Source: Halobaculum litoreum (GTDB taxonomy: Archaea; Halobacteriota; Halobacteria; Halobacteriales; Haloferacaceae). From it: a DNA stretch of 64,000 nt. Position numbers and translations under genes: made by a program. Below, in pieces: positions 10,934 through 19,053 of this stretch (positions are counted from its first letter, which is position 1; every line of letters starts with the position of its first letter). The notes under the pieces were generated by a model, which searched no databases, was not told where the DNA came from, and saw only the letters and a program-made list of their open reading frames with translations. Location: NCBI RefSeq assembly GCF_030127125.1, contig NZ_CP126156.1, forward strand, positions 806,001-870,000. Direction: 5' to 3'.

Positions 10934-12243
10934 TCAGGCGGCGCCGCGCACGACGGGCGCCAGATCCTCGGTCCACCGGAGGAGCCGTTCGTCGCGTCCG
11001 AACCCGGCGACGACCTGTATCCCGACCGGAAGCCCGTCGACGGCGCCGGCCGGCAGGCCGACGGTGGGGAGTCCCGCGTGCGTCCACGGGAGGTTCAGCA
11101 CCGGATCGCCGGTGTCGTCGAGCCCTCCGGCGCCGGCCCGGGCGCCGCGGGCGCGACCCACGCGTCGATCCCGTGCCGGTCGGCGACGGCGGCCAGCGAC
11201 TCGCGGAGCGCCGCACGTCCCCGACGGCCTTCGACGACCGCGGCGACCGGCGCGTCGCGTCCCGTCTCGATCAGTTCGGCGGTCGCGTCGGCGTACCGGT
11301 CGGGGTAGGCGGCGTACCAGTCGCCGTGGGCGAGGGCGGCGTCGGCGGCGACGAGGGTGTCGTGGCGCTCGTTCACGGCGTCGATGTCGTCGAACGCGGC
11401 GGTCCGGACGACGTCGACCCCCGACTCGGAGAGCGCGTCGACCGCGGCCTCGAACGCCCGCTGTCCGCGCGCGGTGGCTTGGTCGAGGTAGGCTCCGTCC
11501 GGGACCCCGAGGGTGGGAGTGTCGGACGTCCCGAGGTCGCGGTTGTTCCAGTCGTCGAGCAGGACGGCGGCGGCGAGGCGCGCGCCGGCGGTGTCGCGGG
11601 TGAAGAACCCGACGTGGTCCACAGACGCCGACAGCGGGATCACCCCGTCGGTCGGGATCCGCCCGCGCGTCGGCTTGAAGCCGACGACGCCGCAGAACGC
11701 GGCCGGCCGGATCACCGACCCGACGGTCTGGGTACCGAGCGCGAGCGGCGTCGTGCCGGCGGCGACGGCCGCCGCGGAGCCGCTCGACGAGCCGCCGGGC
11801 GTGTGGTCGAGGGCGTGCGGGTTGCGCGTCGGACCGGGCGCGAAGTACGCGAACTCGGTGGTGTGCGTCTTGCCGGCCACGAGCGCGCCCGCCTCGCGGA
11901 GGCGTCGGACCGCGGTCGCCTCGGGCCCCGCGAGCGCGCCGGGCGGGAGGTCGGAGCCGGCCCGGGTGGGTAGCCCGTCCACGTGGAAGATGTCCTTCAC
12001 CCCGACGGGGACGCCGAACAGCGGCGGACGGCCGTCGGGGTCCGGATGTCGGTCGACCAGCGCGCGCGCCTCCGCGGTCGACCACTCGCGCGACTTCGCG
12101 CCGTCGACCCACGCACGCACGGCGCCGTCGCGGTCGTCGATGCGGTCACACAGCGTCGCGGCGTACTCGACCGGCGATCGGTCGCCGGATCGGAGCGCTC
12201 CGGCGACGGGCGCGAGTCCCTCGCCGGCGGCGTCGATGTCCAT
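10934..12243 (-). pseudogene. Amidase (GatA-like signature), interrupted by one frameshift
   Basis: An amidase-signature-family hydrolase of about 435 residues that cleaves C-N amide bonds with a Ser-cisSer-Lys triad. The Lys is in PVGVKDIFHVDG, the Gly/Ser-rich signature is TPGGSSSGSAAAVAAG, and the nucleophile region is LGTQTVGSVIRPAAFCGVVG. The frame starting at 12243 stops at 11095, after GPAPEGSTTPAIRC. The expected ending (DDTGDPVLNLPWTHAGLPT to RWTEDLAPVVRGAA) continues in the next frame to a stop at 10934. Adding one base to the GGG run at 11123-11125 (coding strand) restores one frame, so this is a one-base deletion or a sequencing error. It lacks glutamyl-tRNA amidotransferase partners nearby, so a stand-alone amidase is likelier than GatA. 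Confidence 0.8.
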
Positions 12244-12374
12244 GGCCGTGGCTTCCGGGTGACGGGTAGTAGTTCTATGTCATCCGTCGGCCGGTCGGGG
12301 GCGGCCCCCACGACCGACCGGCTCCCGACCGGGTGGTACCGTCGTCGAGTCTCCTCGCTCCCCTCCTCGCGTCG

Positions 12375-12530
12375 TCAGTTCCGCTTCGAGCGCGCTTCTC
12401 GCACGTCGGCGCCGTCGCGGAGTTTGTCCTCGCAGTTGGGACACACCCGTACGTTCTCCAGGCCGTCGGGCGCGAACACCCGGACGTACCGCTCCGTTAC
12501 GAACCCACCACAGTTGGTACACTCCGGCAT
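12375..12530 (-). CDS. Small zinc-finger protein (two CxxC pairs)
   Basis: A 51-residue protein beginning MPECTNCGGFVTERYVRVF and ending DVREARSKRN, with Cys pairs CTNC and CPNC about 30 residues apart. It looks like one of the haloarchaeal micro-zinc-finger proteins; function unknown. Acidic and basic residues are mixed at the C-terminus. It sits alone between the amidase and the amidohydrolase on the same strand. Confidence 0.75.
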   Translation of the reverse strand: MPECTNCGGFVTERYVRVFAPDGLENVRVCPNCEDKLRDGADVREARSKRN

Positions 12531-12616
12531 CGAGCGGACCCAATCACTTCATCCATAAAAAGGCACACCCCGATTCGGCGAGAGTTGCCGGGGGTGCTCG
12601 CGGCCGCCGAGCCCGC

Positions 12617-13765
12617 TCAGACGACGCGCTCGCCGGCCGCGAACACGGCGTTCGGCTCCTGCCACGCGTCGGCGTCCTCGGTGGGGTCGGCGTCGAGGAC
12701 GACCAAGTCGGCGCGGTGGTCCTCGGCGACGAGGCCGACGTCGTCGAGCCCGCACAGCTCGGCGGCGGTGACGGTCGCCGCCTCCAGCGCCGCCGCCGGC
12801 GACAGGCCGAACTCGACCATGTACGCGAGTTCGTCGGCGATGCTGTCGAAGTAGTTGAACGGCGTGCCGGCGTCGGTCCCCATCGCGATGTCGACGCCGG
12901 CGGCCTGGGCGTGCTCGAACGAGGACTCGAACGCCTCGGCGGCGTCGACGGCCTTCTCCATGGCCGTGCGGGGGATCCCGGATTCGGGGTTCTCGACGAT
13001 GTTCTGCAGGGCGGCGGCGGTCGGCACCCAGTAGGTGTCCTCGGCGGCCATCGCGTTCGCGGCCTCCCGGTCCATGAACGTCCCGTGCTCGATGCTCGTG
13101 ATCCCGGCGTCGACGGCGTTCAGCAGTCCCTCCTTCCCGTGGGCGTGGGCGGCGGTCGGGACGCCCTTGGCGCCCGCGGCGTCGACGAGCGCGGCCAGTT
13201 CGTCGTAGGTGAGCTCCGGCGCCCCGGTCTGGGCGCCCTCGGTGAGGACGCCCCCGGTGGCCATACACTTCACCACGTCCGCGCCGAGTTTGAGCTGCTC
13301 GCGGGCGGCCTTGCGCACCTCGTCGGGGCCGTCGGCCTCGCGGCCGAACCAGTGGCCGTGGCCGCCGGTCATCACGACGTTCCGGCCCGCCGCGAGCACG
13401 CGCGGGCCGTCGAGTCGCCCCTCGGCGACCGCGCGGGCGGCGTCGAGCGCGACGGTCCCCTTCGCGCCGAGGTCGCGGACCGTCGTCACGCCCGCGCGAA
13501 CCGCCTTCCGGAGGTTCGCGGCGACGACGTACGCGAGGTCGTAGTCGCTCATGTCCTGTGCGGTCGCCACGTCGGCCCGGCCGTCCATCATCAGGTGGAC
13601 GTGCGCGTCGATCAACCCCGGGGCGACGAACTGTCCGCTCACGTCGGTCTCGGAGTCGCCCCGCCCCACGTCGCCGACGGCGACGATCCCGTCGTCCGCG
13701 ATGGCGGCGTCGGCCTCGCGGACGCCGTCGGCGTCGACGACGGTGCCGTTCCTGAGTACGTGCAT
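12617..13765 (-). CDS. Metal-dependent amidohydrolase
   Basis: A 382-residue amidohydrolase of the imidazolonepropionase/prolidase-like group. It has the beta-barrel entry motif LIDAHVHLMMDG (two metal-binding His), VVKCMATGG at the expected carboxylated-Lys position, HAHGKEG, SIEHGTFMD and the late Asp in AMGTDAGTP. C-terminal ADLVVLDADPTED closes the composite sandwich domain. The family hydrolyses cyclic or peptide-like amides; the substrate is not predictable. It ends just before the gap leading to the small zinc-finger gene. No partner enzymes of a defined pathway are adjacent. Confidence 0.88.
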   Translation of the reverse strand: MHVLRNGTVVDADGVREADAAIADDGIVAVGDVGRGDSETDVSGQFVAPGLIDAHVHLMMDGRADVATAQDMSDYDLAYVVAANLRKAVRAGVTTVRDLGAKGTVALDAARAVAEGRLDGPRVLAAGRNVVMTGGHGHWFGREADGPDEVRKAAREQLKLGADVVKCMATGGVLTEGAQTGAPELTYDELAALVDAAGAKGVPTAAHAHGKEGLLNAVDAGITSIEHGTFMDREAANAMAAEDTYWVPTAAALQNIVENPESGIPRTAMEKAVDAAEAFESSFEHAQAAGVDIAMGTDAGTPFNYFDSIADELAYMVEFGLSPAAALEAATVTAAELCGLDDVGLVAEDHRADLVVLDADPTEDADAWQEPNAVFAAGERVV

Positions 13766-13873
13766 GAGCGTCGTGTCCAGCGCGGGGTTCCTAAAACCGC
13801 GGGTGGCGGCGGTCGACGCGGTCGCTGCGGGCGCGAAAAACGGAGGATCGGTGGACGGCCGAGCGCGTCGCGC

Positions 13874-15205
13874 TCAGGCCTCGAAGTCGATCGTCGAGAG
13901 CGTGTCGACGTTGCCCTCGACGTCGGTGTTGTACTGCAGGAACGCGTACGTGACGGCCGTCATGTCGCCGTTCTCGTCGAAGTCGACCGACGAGGAGGCG
14001 CCCTGGTAGTACACCGCGTCGCCGTTCGCGGCGGCGCGCAGCCCCTCGGGGAGGTTGCCGGGAGTGACCTCCAGCCCGTCGTTCGGGTTGGCGACGGTCC
14101 GCATCTCCTCTTTGATCGCGTCGCCGTCGTTGGAGCCGGCGACGACGTTCGCGAGCAGACAGACCGCGGAGGCGTCGTACGCGTGTGCGTTGAACACGCC
14201 GGGGGCGCGGTCGTACTCGTCTTCGTACAGCTGCGCGAACTCCTCTTGGCCGGGGCCGGTCGCCTGCGGCGTCGTGGCGTACACGTTCGCCATGTCGTTC
14301 CCGACCTCGTCGGGCAGCGTCGGGTCGACGAGGCCGTCCGTGACCAGCACGTCCGTGTCGTTGTTGTAGTTGTTGTAGAAGTCGCGGAAGATCTGGATCC
14401 CGGAGGCCGGGTAGCCGATGACGACGAGCATGCTCGGCGAGTCGTCCATCGCCGTCGACAGCGGCGAGGTGTAGCTGGACTGCTCCTGTTCGAACGCTAC
14501 CGACTCCTGCACGGTGCCGGAGTGGTTGTCCTGGAACGCCTGCGTGAACGAGTCGGCCAGCGCCTGTCCGTAGTCGTTGTTGACGTAGAGGATGGACGCG
14601 CTGGAGTTCCCGAGTTCGTTGTCGGCGACCTGCGCCATCACCTGCCCCTGCAGGGCGTCGGAGGGCGCCGTCCGGAAGACGAGGTCGTTGTCGTCGAGCG
14701 TCGTCACGTTCGGCGACGTCGACGAGGGCGAGCAGCCGACCATGCTGTTGGGGATGAACACCTGCTGGGTGACCTGCAGGTTCACGCCGGAGGACGCCGG
14801 CCCCGTCACCGTGGGGTAGCCGGCGTTGGCGAGCGCGTTCGCCGCCTGGATCCCCGCCTGCGGGTCGGTCTGGGTGTCCTCCACCGTCTGGTCGAACTCG
14901 ACGGGCATGTCGCCCGCCGCCCGGAGCTGCTTCACCGGGAGGGTGCCGCCGTCGCGGATCGGACCGCCGAGCGACGCGAGGTCGCCCGTCAGCGGCATCA
15001 GCACCGAGTGACGCACCGTCCGCATCGAGCCGGAGGACTCGGTGTCCTCCATCTCGGACTCCGTCTCTTCGGTGTCGCCGCCGCCGCCTCCTCCGCCACC
15101 GCCGCCGCCGCCCGAGTCGTTCTGTGTGATACAGCCAGCCAGCCCGACAACACCCGCCGTGCCGGCGCCCTTGAGGACGTCGCGACGGTCGATCTTTCGT
15201 GCCAT
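13874..15205 (-). CDS. ABC transporter substrate-binding lipoprotein (branched-chain amino acid type)
   Basis: A 443-residue periplasmic-binding-protein-like protein. The N-terminus has a Tat motif and lipobox, DRRDVLKGAG then GVVGLAGC, so it is exported folded and lipid-anchored. A poly-Gly run (12 Gly) and an acidic ETEES linker follow, then a type I ligand-binding fold (LMPLTGDLASLG, SGVNLQVTQQVFIPN, VLVTDGLVDPTL) as in LivJ-like receptors. I chose the ATG at 15205 because the signal peptide starts there and a TATA box lies 20-30 bp upstream. No permease or ATPase gene is adjacent in this window, so its transporter is elsewhere or it serves another role such as sensing. Confidence 0.88.
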   Translation of the reverse strand: MARKIDRRDVLKGAGTAGVVGLAGCITQNDSGGGGGGGGGGGGDTEETESEMEDTESSGSMRTVRHSVLMPLTGDLASLGGPIRDGGTLPVKQLRAAGDMPVEFDQTVEDTQTDPQAGIQAANALANAGYPTVTGPASSGVNLQVTQQVFIPNSMVGCSPSSTSPNVTTLDDNDLVFRTAPSDALQGQVMAQVADNELGNSSASILYVNNDYGQALADSFTQAFQDNHSGTVQESVAFEQEQSSYTSPLSTAMDDSPSMLVVIGYPASGIQIFRDFYNNYNNDTDVLVTDGLVDPTLPDEVGNDMANVYATTPQATGPGQEEFAQLYEDEYDRAPGVFNAHAYDASAVCLLANVVAGSNDGDAIKEEMRTVANPNDGLEVTPGNLPEGLRAAANGDAVYYQGASSSVDFDENGDMTAVTYAFLQYNTDVEGNVDTLSTIDFEA

Positions 15206-15220
15206 GTGTGGGCCAATGCC

Positions 15221-15240
15221 GTAGCCGTTTATAAAGTTGA
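15221..15240 (-). promoter_or_regulatory. TATA box for the substrate-binding protein gene
   Basis: TTTATAAA on the minus strand (about 15226-15233), 20-30 bp upstream of the ATG at 15205. The mRNA would have almost no leader, which is common in haloarchaea. Confidence 0.55.
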
Positions 15241-15360
15241 CCGAATTTGTACGTATCACACCCAAGTATCAGATTTTTGTGAAGAAGATCGTGCGCGCGG
15301 CGGTCCGAGGAGCGGGGCGGACCGACATGCACAAGCGTCCGGCACCGGGACCGTTCACCG

Positions 15361-16059
15361 ATGACCTACCCCTCGTTCGTCGTCGGCATCGCCGGGGGGA
15401 CCGGCGCCGGCAAGACCACCGTCTCGCGGCTCATCACCGAGAGCGTCTCCGACTCGGTGACGCGCATCCCGCTGGACAACTACTACCGGGACCTGTCGCA
15501 CCTCGAGTTGGCCGAGCGCGAGCAGGTGAACTACGACCACCCCGAGGCGTTCGAGTGGGACCTCCTGCGCGACCACCTCGAGACGCTCCTCTCGGGCGGC
15601 GACGTGGAGATGCCACAGTACGACTTCGAGGTCCACAACCGGAAGCCGGAGACGCTCACCGTGGAGCCGACGGACGTGATCGTCGTCGAGGGGATCCTCG
15701 CGCTGTACGACGAGGCGATCAACGACATGCTCGACCTCCGGCTGTACGTCGAGACCGACGCCGACGTGCGCATCCTGCGTCGCATCGAGCGCGACGTCGT
15801 CCAGCGCGGCCGCGACCTGGAGGGCGTCATCGACCAGTACCTCTCGACGGTGAAGCCGATGCACGAGCAGTTCATCGAGCCGACGAAGAAGCACGCCGAC
15901 CTGATCATCCCCGAGGGCGCCAACCGCATGGCGATCAACCTCCTCGAGGAGAAGCTCCAGAACGAGGTCGACGGCGAGGGGACCCGTGGGTGGGAGCGTG
16001 AGGACTTCGAGCGCGAGATCGGCGGGCGGACCGCGCGCGGCTCCCCCGACCCCGAGTAG
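15361..16059 (+). CDS. udk: Uridine kinase
   Basis: A 232-residue P-loop kinase that phosphorylates uridine (and cytidine) in pyrimidine salvage. It has the Walker A motif GGTGAGKTT (about residues 11-19), IPLDNYYRDL with the substrate-binding region, NYDHPEAFEWDLL, VVEGILALYDE (Walker-B-like) and RRIERDVVQRGRDLEGVIDQY, which carries the lid arginines. Compared with the bacterial enzyme it has a somewhat longer, charged C-terminus. It diverges from the substrate-binding-protein gene. No other salvage genes adjoin it, though thymidine kinase lies about 13 kb downstream. Confidence 0.93.
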   Translation: MTYPSFVVGIAGGTGAGKTTVSRLITESVSDSVTRIPLDNYYRDLSHLELAEREQVNYDHPEAFEWDLLRDHLETLLSGGDVEMPQYDFEVHNRKPETLTVEPTDVIVVEGILALYDEAINDMLDLRLYVETDADVRILRRIERDVVQRGRDLEGVIDQYLSTVKPMHEQFIEPTKKHADLIIPEGANRMAINLLEEKLQNEVDGEGTRGWEREDFEREIGGRTARGSPDPE

Positions 16060-16091
16060 ACGCCGGCGTCACCACCCGACCGGTCGCCGGG

Positions 16092-16679
16092 CTACAGCTG
16101 CCGCCAGCAGAACACCAGCTCGATCGGTTCGCCGACGGACGGCGGCGTGACGGTCGTCCTCGTCGCTTCCTCGAACCCCCGGCTCGCGTAGAACGCCAGC
16201 GCCGCCGTCTGTCCCGCGGTCGTCTCCAACACCAGCGCCTCGAACCCGTTCGCGCGTGCGCGGTCGACGACGGCGTCCAGCAGCCGCGACCCGAGGCCGC
16301 GGCGGTGGAACGCCGGGTGGACGTGCAGCCTCTTCACCTCGGCGAGCCGCCGCCCCGCGAGCGCGTCCACGCCCGCGACCGCCTCGCTCACGGACGCCGC
16401 GGGCGGGCGGAGCGCGCCGGTACCGACGAGGACGCCGTCGTCGACGGCGAGCGCGTCGGGCCGGTCGACGTCGGCGGCCGTCGCGGCCCCTGTCGGGGCG
16501 ACGCAGCCCAGGAAGTCGCCGCCGGCGTCGACGTAGTCCGCGGGGAGGGTCTCGTCGGCCGGCGAGCCGGCGGCCTCCGGGTGGTACGCGCCGGTGTCAC
16601 GGAGCGCCGCCTCGAACACCGCGGCGACGGCGGCGGCGTCGCTGGGGCGGACGCGGCGGACGCAGAACTCGTCGGACAC
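16092..16679 (-). CDS. GNAT-family N-acetyltransferase
   Basis: A 195-residue acetyltransferase with the GNAT core. Motif A, HVHPAFHRRGLGSRLLDAVV, contains the acetyl-CoA pyrophosphate-binding R-x-x-G-x-G/A pattern. Motif B follows as ALVLETTAGQTAALAFYASRGF, with the usual Tyr-containing YxxxGF. The N-terminal FCVRRVRPSDAAAVAAVFEAAL is typical of the first strand and helix. The acceptor substrate is unknown. It ends 33 bp after the convergent udk gene. Confidence 0.82.
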   Translation of the reverse strand: MSDEFCVRRVRPSDAAAVAAVFEAALRDTGAYHPEAAGSPADETLPADYVDAGGDFLGCVAPTGAATAADVDRPDALAVDDGVLVGTGALRPPAASVSEAVAGVDALAGRRLAEVKRLHVHPAFHRRGLGSRLLDAVVDRARANGFEALVLETTAGQTAALAFYASRGFEEATRTTVTPPSVGEPIELVFCWRQL

Positions 16680-16688
16680 GCCGCGCCG

Positions 16689-17018
16689 TCACCCGCGGGT
16701 GCGGGTGAACGCCTCCGCGCCCTCGTACGTCCAGTAGTCGTGGGCGCGCATCGTCGCGCCGATCTCCTTGTGGAACGCGACGATGTCCTCGAACTCGGTG
16801 TCGTCGTCGATGTGCTGGAACACGTCCTCCACGGCGACGACGGTGTCCGCGTCGAGGCGGATCGGGTGGTCGCCGAACTCCTCGCGGTAGTCGCCGGCGC
16901 GCAGCGGGAAGTCCTCCTCCTCGTCGACCTTCTTCACGAACACCGCGTGCCCGTACTTCCGGCGGCCCTCGCTCCCTTGCTCGCCGTCCGGGTCGTGGGG
17001 CCAGTCTCGCGAACTCAT
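16689..17018 (-). CDS. Haloarchaeal DUF5785-like conserved protein
   Basis: A 109-residue acidic protein with DWPHDPDGEQGSEGRRKYGH, FVKKVDEEEDFPL, FGDHPIRLDADTVVAVEDVF and EFEDIVAFHKEIGATMR. I recognise it as a conserved haloarchaeal family, with DUF5785 as the best recollection, and no known function. No membrane segments or metal motif are visible. It has a strong negative charge, as usual for halophilic cytosolic proteins. It lies 9 bp upstream of the GNAT gene on the same strand, so the two are probably one operon. Confidence 0.65.
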   Translation of the reverse strand: MSSRDWPHDPDGEQGSEGRRKYGHAVFVKKVDEEEDFPLRAGDYREEFGDHPIRLDADTVVAVEDVFQHIDDDTEFEDIVAFHKEIGATMRAHDYWTYEGAEAFTRTRG

Positions 17019-17044
17019 TGCCCTCGGCTAGTCGCGGGGGTCGA

Positions 17045-17452
17045 TTAGTCGTTTCGCTCCCCGTCGCGGCGCCGCTCGTCGCGTCCGCCGTCGGCGACCG
17101 CGGTGGGCGCGGCGGTCGACCCGGCGGGCGCCGCGCGCGCGACCGCGACGCCGAGCACGTCCTCGGCGTGGGCCGCACACAGCCGCGGCGTGTCGGGTTC
17201 GACCGGGAACCCCCGGCGCTCCGTCGGGCCGTCGCGCTCGTCGAACTCGATGCGGTGGACGGGGAGCGCCACCGCGCCGGCTCCGTCACAGAACAGACAG
17301 TCCGGGCCGCCGTCGACGTACCCGTCGAGCAGCACGCGGCCGACCCGGTCGCGCTCGCAGGCCGCACAGAGGCCGCCGAGGACGCGGCCGTCGGACTCCC
17401 GGACGACGGCCCGGTCGTAGCGAACGCGGTCGTGGCATCGGATGCAGCGCAT
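17045..17452 (-). CDS. Cysteine-rich putative zinc-binding protein
   Basis: A 135-residue protein with three Cys groups: MRCIRCHDRV, GLCAACERDRVG and CLFCDGAG. A later LCAAHAEDVLG may complete a metal site. This spacing suggests two zinc knuckles. The C-terminal 30 residues are disordered and charged (DGGRDERRRDGERND). The family is not recognised beyond similarity to haloarchaeal CxxC proteins. Its stop lies 26 bp upstream of the DUF5785-like start, so the three genes 17452-16092 may form one transcript. Confidence 0.65.
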   Translation of the reverse strand: MRCIRCHDRVRYDRAVVRESDGRVLGGLCAACERDRVGRVLLDGYVDGGPDCLFCDGAGAVALPVHRIEFDERDGPTERRGFPVEPDTPRLCAAHAEDVLGVAVARAAPAGSTAAPTAVADGGRDERRRDGERND

Positions 17453-17495
17453 TGGTTCCCCGTGGTCGGCGGTTGCACGATGTGTTCTCGCTCCG

Positions 17496-17545
17496 GAGCA
17501 TAACTGTTTCGCACAGGTGATACCGTGAGTATATAAATAAGTGCG
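17496..17545. promoter_or_regulatory. Divergent promoter region between zinc-binding and MFS genes
   Basis: Two AT-rich elements lie in the gap. On the minus strand, CGAAACAGTTATG (about 17499-17511) looks like BRE plus TATA for the zinc-binding gene. GAGTATATAAATAAGTG (17527-17543) is a strong TATA-like block that could serve the rightward MFS gene. Assignment is by position only. Confidence 0.45.
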
Positions 17546-17604
17546 GCGGCCGGACCCCGCGGACGACCCCCGAGTCGGCCGTCCGTGCCGACACCGACGG
17601 CTAC

Positions 17605-18936
17605 ATGGCTCCGCGCCCGCGTCGTTCGTGTGTGAACCGGAACGACAGATCCATCGTCGGGCTGACGATGTTGGCCCACGGGATGGTCCACACCTACGAG
17701 CTGTCGATTCCCATCTTCATCCCCATCTGGCTGACGCAGTTCGACGTGGTGTCGCTCGGCCCCGTCGAGGTGGCGGTCACGTCGGCGACGCTGGGGCTCC
17801 TCGTCACGGTCGGGTACGGGCTGTTCGGCCTCGGCGCGCTCCCCGGCGGCGTCCTCGTCGACCGGGTGGGGTCGCGGCGGCTGATCACCGCGTGTCTCGT
17901 CGGGATGGCCAGTTCCTTCCTCCTGCTGGGGCTCGCGCCGGGGCTGGTGGCCGTCACGCTCGCGATGGTCGTGTGGGGCGTCTCGGCGTCGGTGTACCAC
18001 CCCGCGGGGCTCGCGCTCCTCTCGAAGGGCGTCGAGGAACGCGGCACGGGCTTCGCGTACCACGGCATCGCGGGCAACCTCGGTATCGGACTCGGGCCGC
18101 TGTTGACGGCGATCATGCTGCTGTTCCTCGACTGGCAGACGGTCGCGATGGTGCTGGCGGTGCCCGCGCTGTTGGCGGCGGGGTACGCCGTGCGCGCCCG
18201 CTTCGACGAGACGGCCGCCGTCGAGGCGGCGACCGACGGCGGCGAGGGCGGCGACTCCAAGGCGGACGCGGGTGTCGACTCCGTCGCGGAGTTCGTCTCG
18301 GAGTCGCGCGTGCTGTTCGCCGGGAGCTTCGCGCTCGTGTTCGTGGTCGTGATGCTCTCGGGGCTGTACTACCGCGGCGTCCTCACGTTCATGCCGGAGC
18401 TGCTCCAGGGGTTCCCCGGCTTCGAGCCGGTGCCGGTCGCCTCGCTGCTCCCCGCCGGGCTGGCCGACGCCGTCGGCGGCTCCGCCGGCCAGACGCTGTC
18501 GCCGGCGAACTACGTCTACTCCGGGCTCCTGATGATCGGCGTCCTCGGCCAGTACGCGGGCGGGAAGCTCACCGACCGGATGCCGGTCGAGCGGGGCCTC
18601 GCGCTCGGCTACGGGCTGCTCGGCGTCCTCGCGGTCCTGTTCCTCCCGGTCGCGAACCTCGGGTTCGTCCCGTTCCTCGCGTTCGGGGCGGTGCTGGGCG
18701 TCGCGCTGTTCGTCGTCCAGCCGTTCTACCAGGCGACCGTCGCCGAGTACACGCCCGCCGGCACCCGCGGCCTCTCGTACGGCTACACCTACCTCGGCGT
18801 GTTCGGCGTCGGCGCGCTCGGCGGCGCCATCGCGGGCGCCATCCTGACGTACGCGAACGAGCAGGTGCTGTTCGGCGTGCTCGCGGTCTTCGGCTTCCTC
18901 GCGGGCGCGATCGGCGTCGTCCTGGGGCGGCGCTGA
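17605..18936 (+). CDS. Major facilitator superfamily transporter
   Basis: A membrane transporter of up to 443 residues with 12 predicted hydrophobic segments. The MFS loop 2-3 signature appears as GGVLVDRVGSRRL and its second-half counterpart as GGKLTDRMPVERGLALGY. The N-terminus is AHGMVHTYELSIPIFIPIWL. A charged central loop (DGGEGGDSKADAGVDS) separates the halves. The substrate is not predictable. The GTG at 17632 (VNRNDRSIVG) is a likely alternative start, since the nine residues before it are Arg/Pro-rich and not conserved-looking. It diverges from the zinc-binding gene. Confidence 0.85.
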   Translation: MAPRPRRSCVNRNDRSIVGLTMLAHGMVHTYELSIPIFIPIWLTQFDVVSLGPVEVAVTSATLGLLVTVGYGLFGLGALPGGVLVDRVGSRRLITACLVGMASSFLLLGLAPGLVAVTLAMVVWGVSASVYHPAGLALLSKGVEERGTGFAYHGIAGNLGIGLGPLLTAIMLLFLDWQTVAMVLAVPALLAAGYAVRARFDETAAVEAATDGGEGGDSKADAGVDSVAEFVSESRVLFAGSFALVFVVVMLSGLYYRGVLTFMPELLQGFPGFEPVPVASLLPAGLADAVGGSAGQTLSPANYVYSGLLMIGVLGQYAGGKLTDRMPVERGLALGYGLLGVLAVLFLPVANLGFVPFLAFGAVLGVALFVVQPFYQATVAEYTPAGTRGLSYGYTYLGVFGVGALGGAIAGAILTYANEQVLFGVLAVFGFLAGAIGVVLGRR

Positions 18937-19053
18937 CGCGCTGGCGACCGTCGCCGGCCCCGACGCGTAACCGCGGGCCGCGCCGTCGCTCTCGCGATCC
19001 GAACACAGACGACAACACTCATACCGCAGACCCCGCTACGTGAACTCCGTCAG

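Noticed and set aside
10934-12243. Amidase as GatA of the tRNA-dependent amidotransferase
   Set aside because: No gatB or gatC lies nearby and the C-terminal part looks like a stand-alone amidase. The signature alone does not separate the two.
12280-12543. An 87-residue minus-strand frame over the small zinc-finger gene
   Set aside because: Its translation is Arg-rich noise. The neighbouring frame gives a clean CTNC...CPNC zinc-finger protein.
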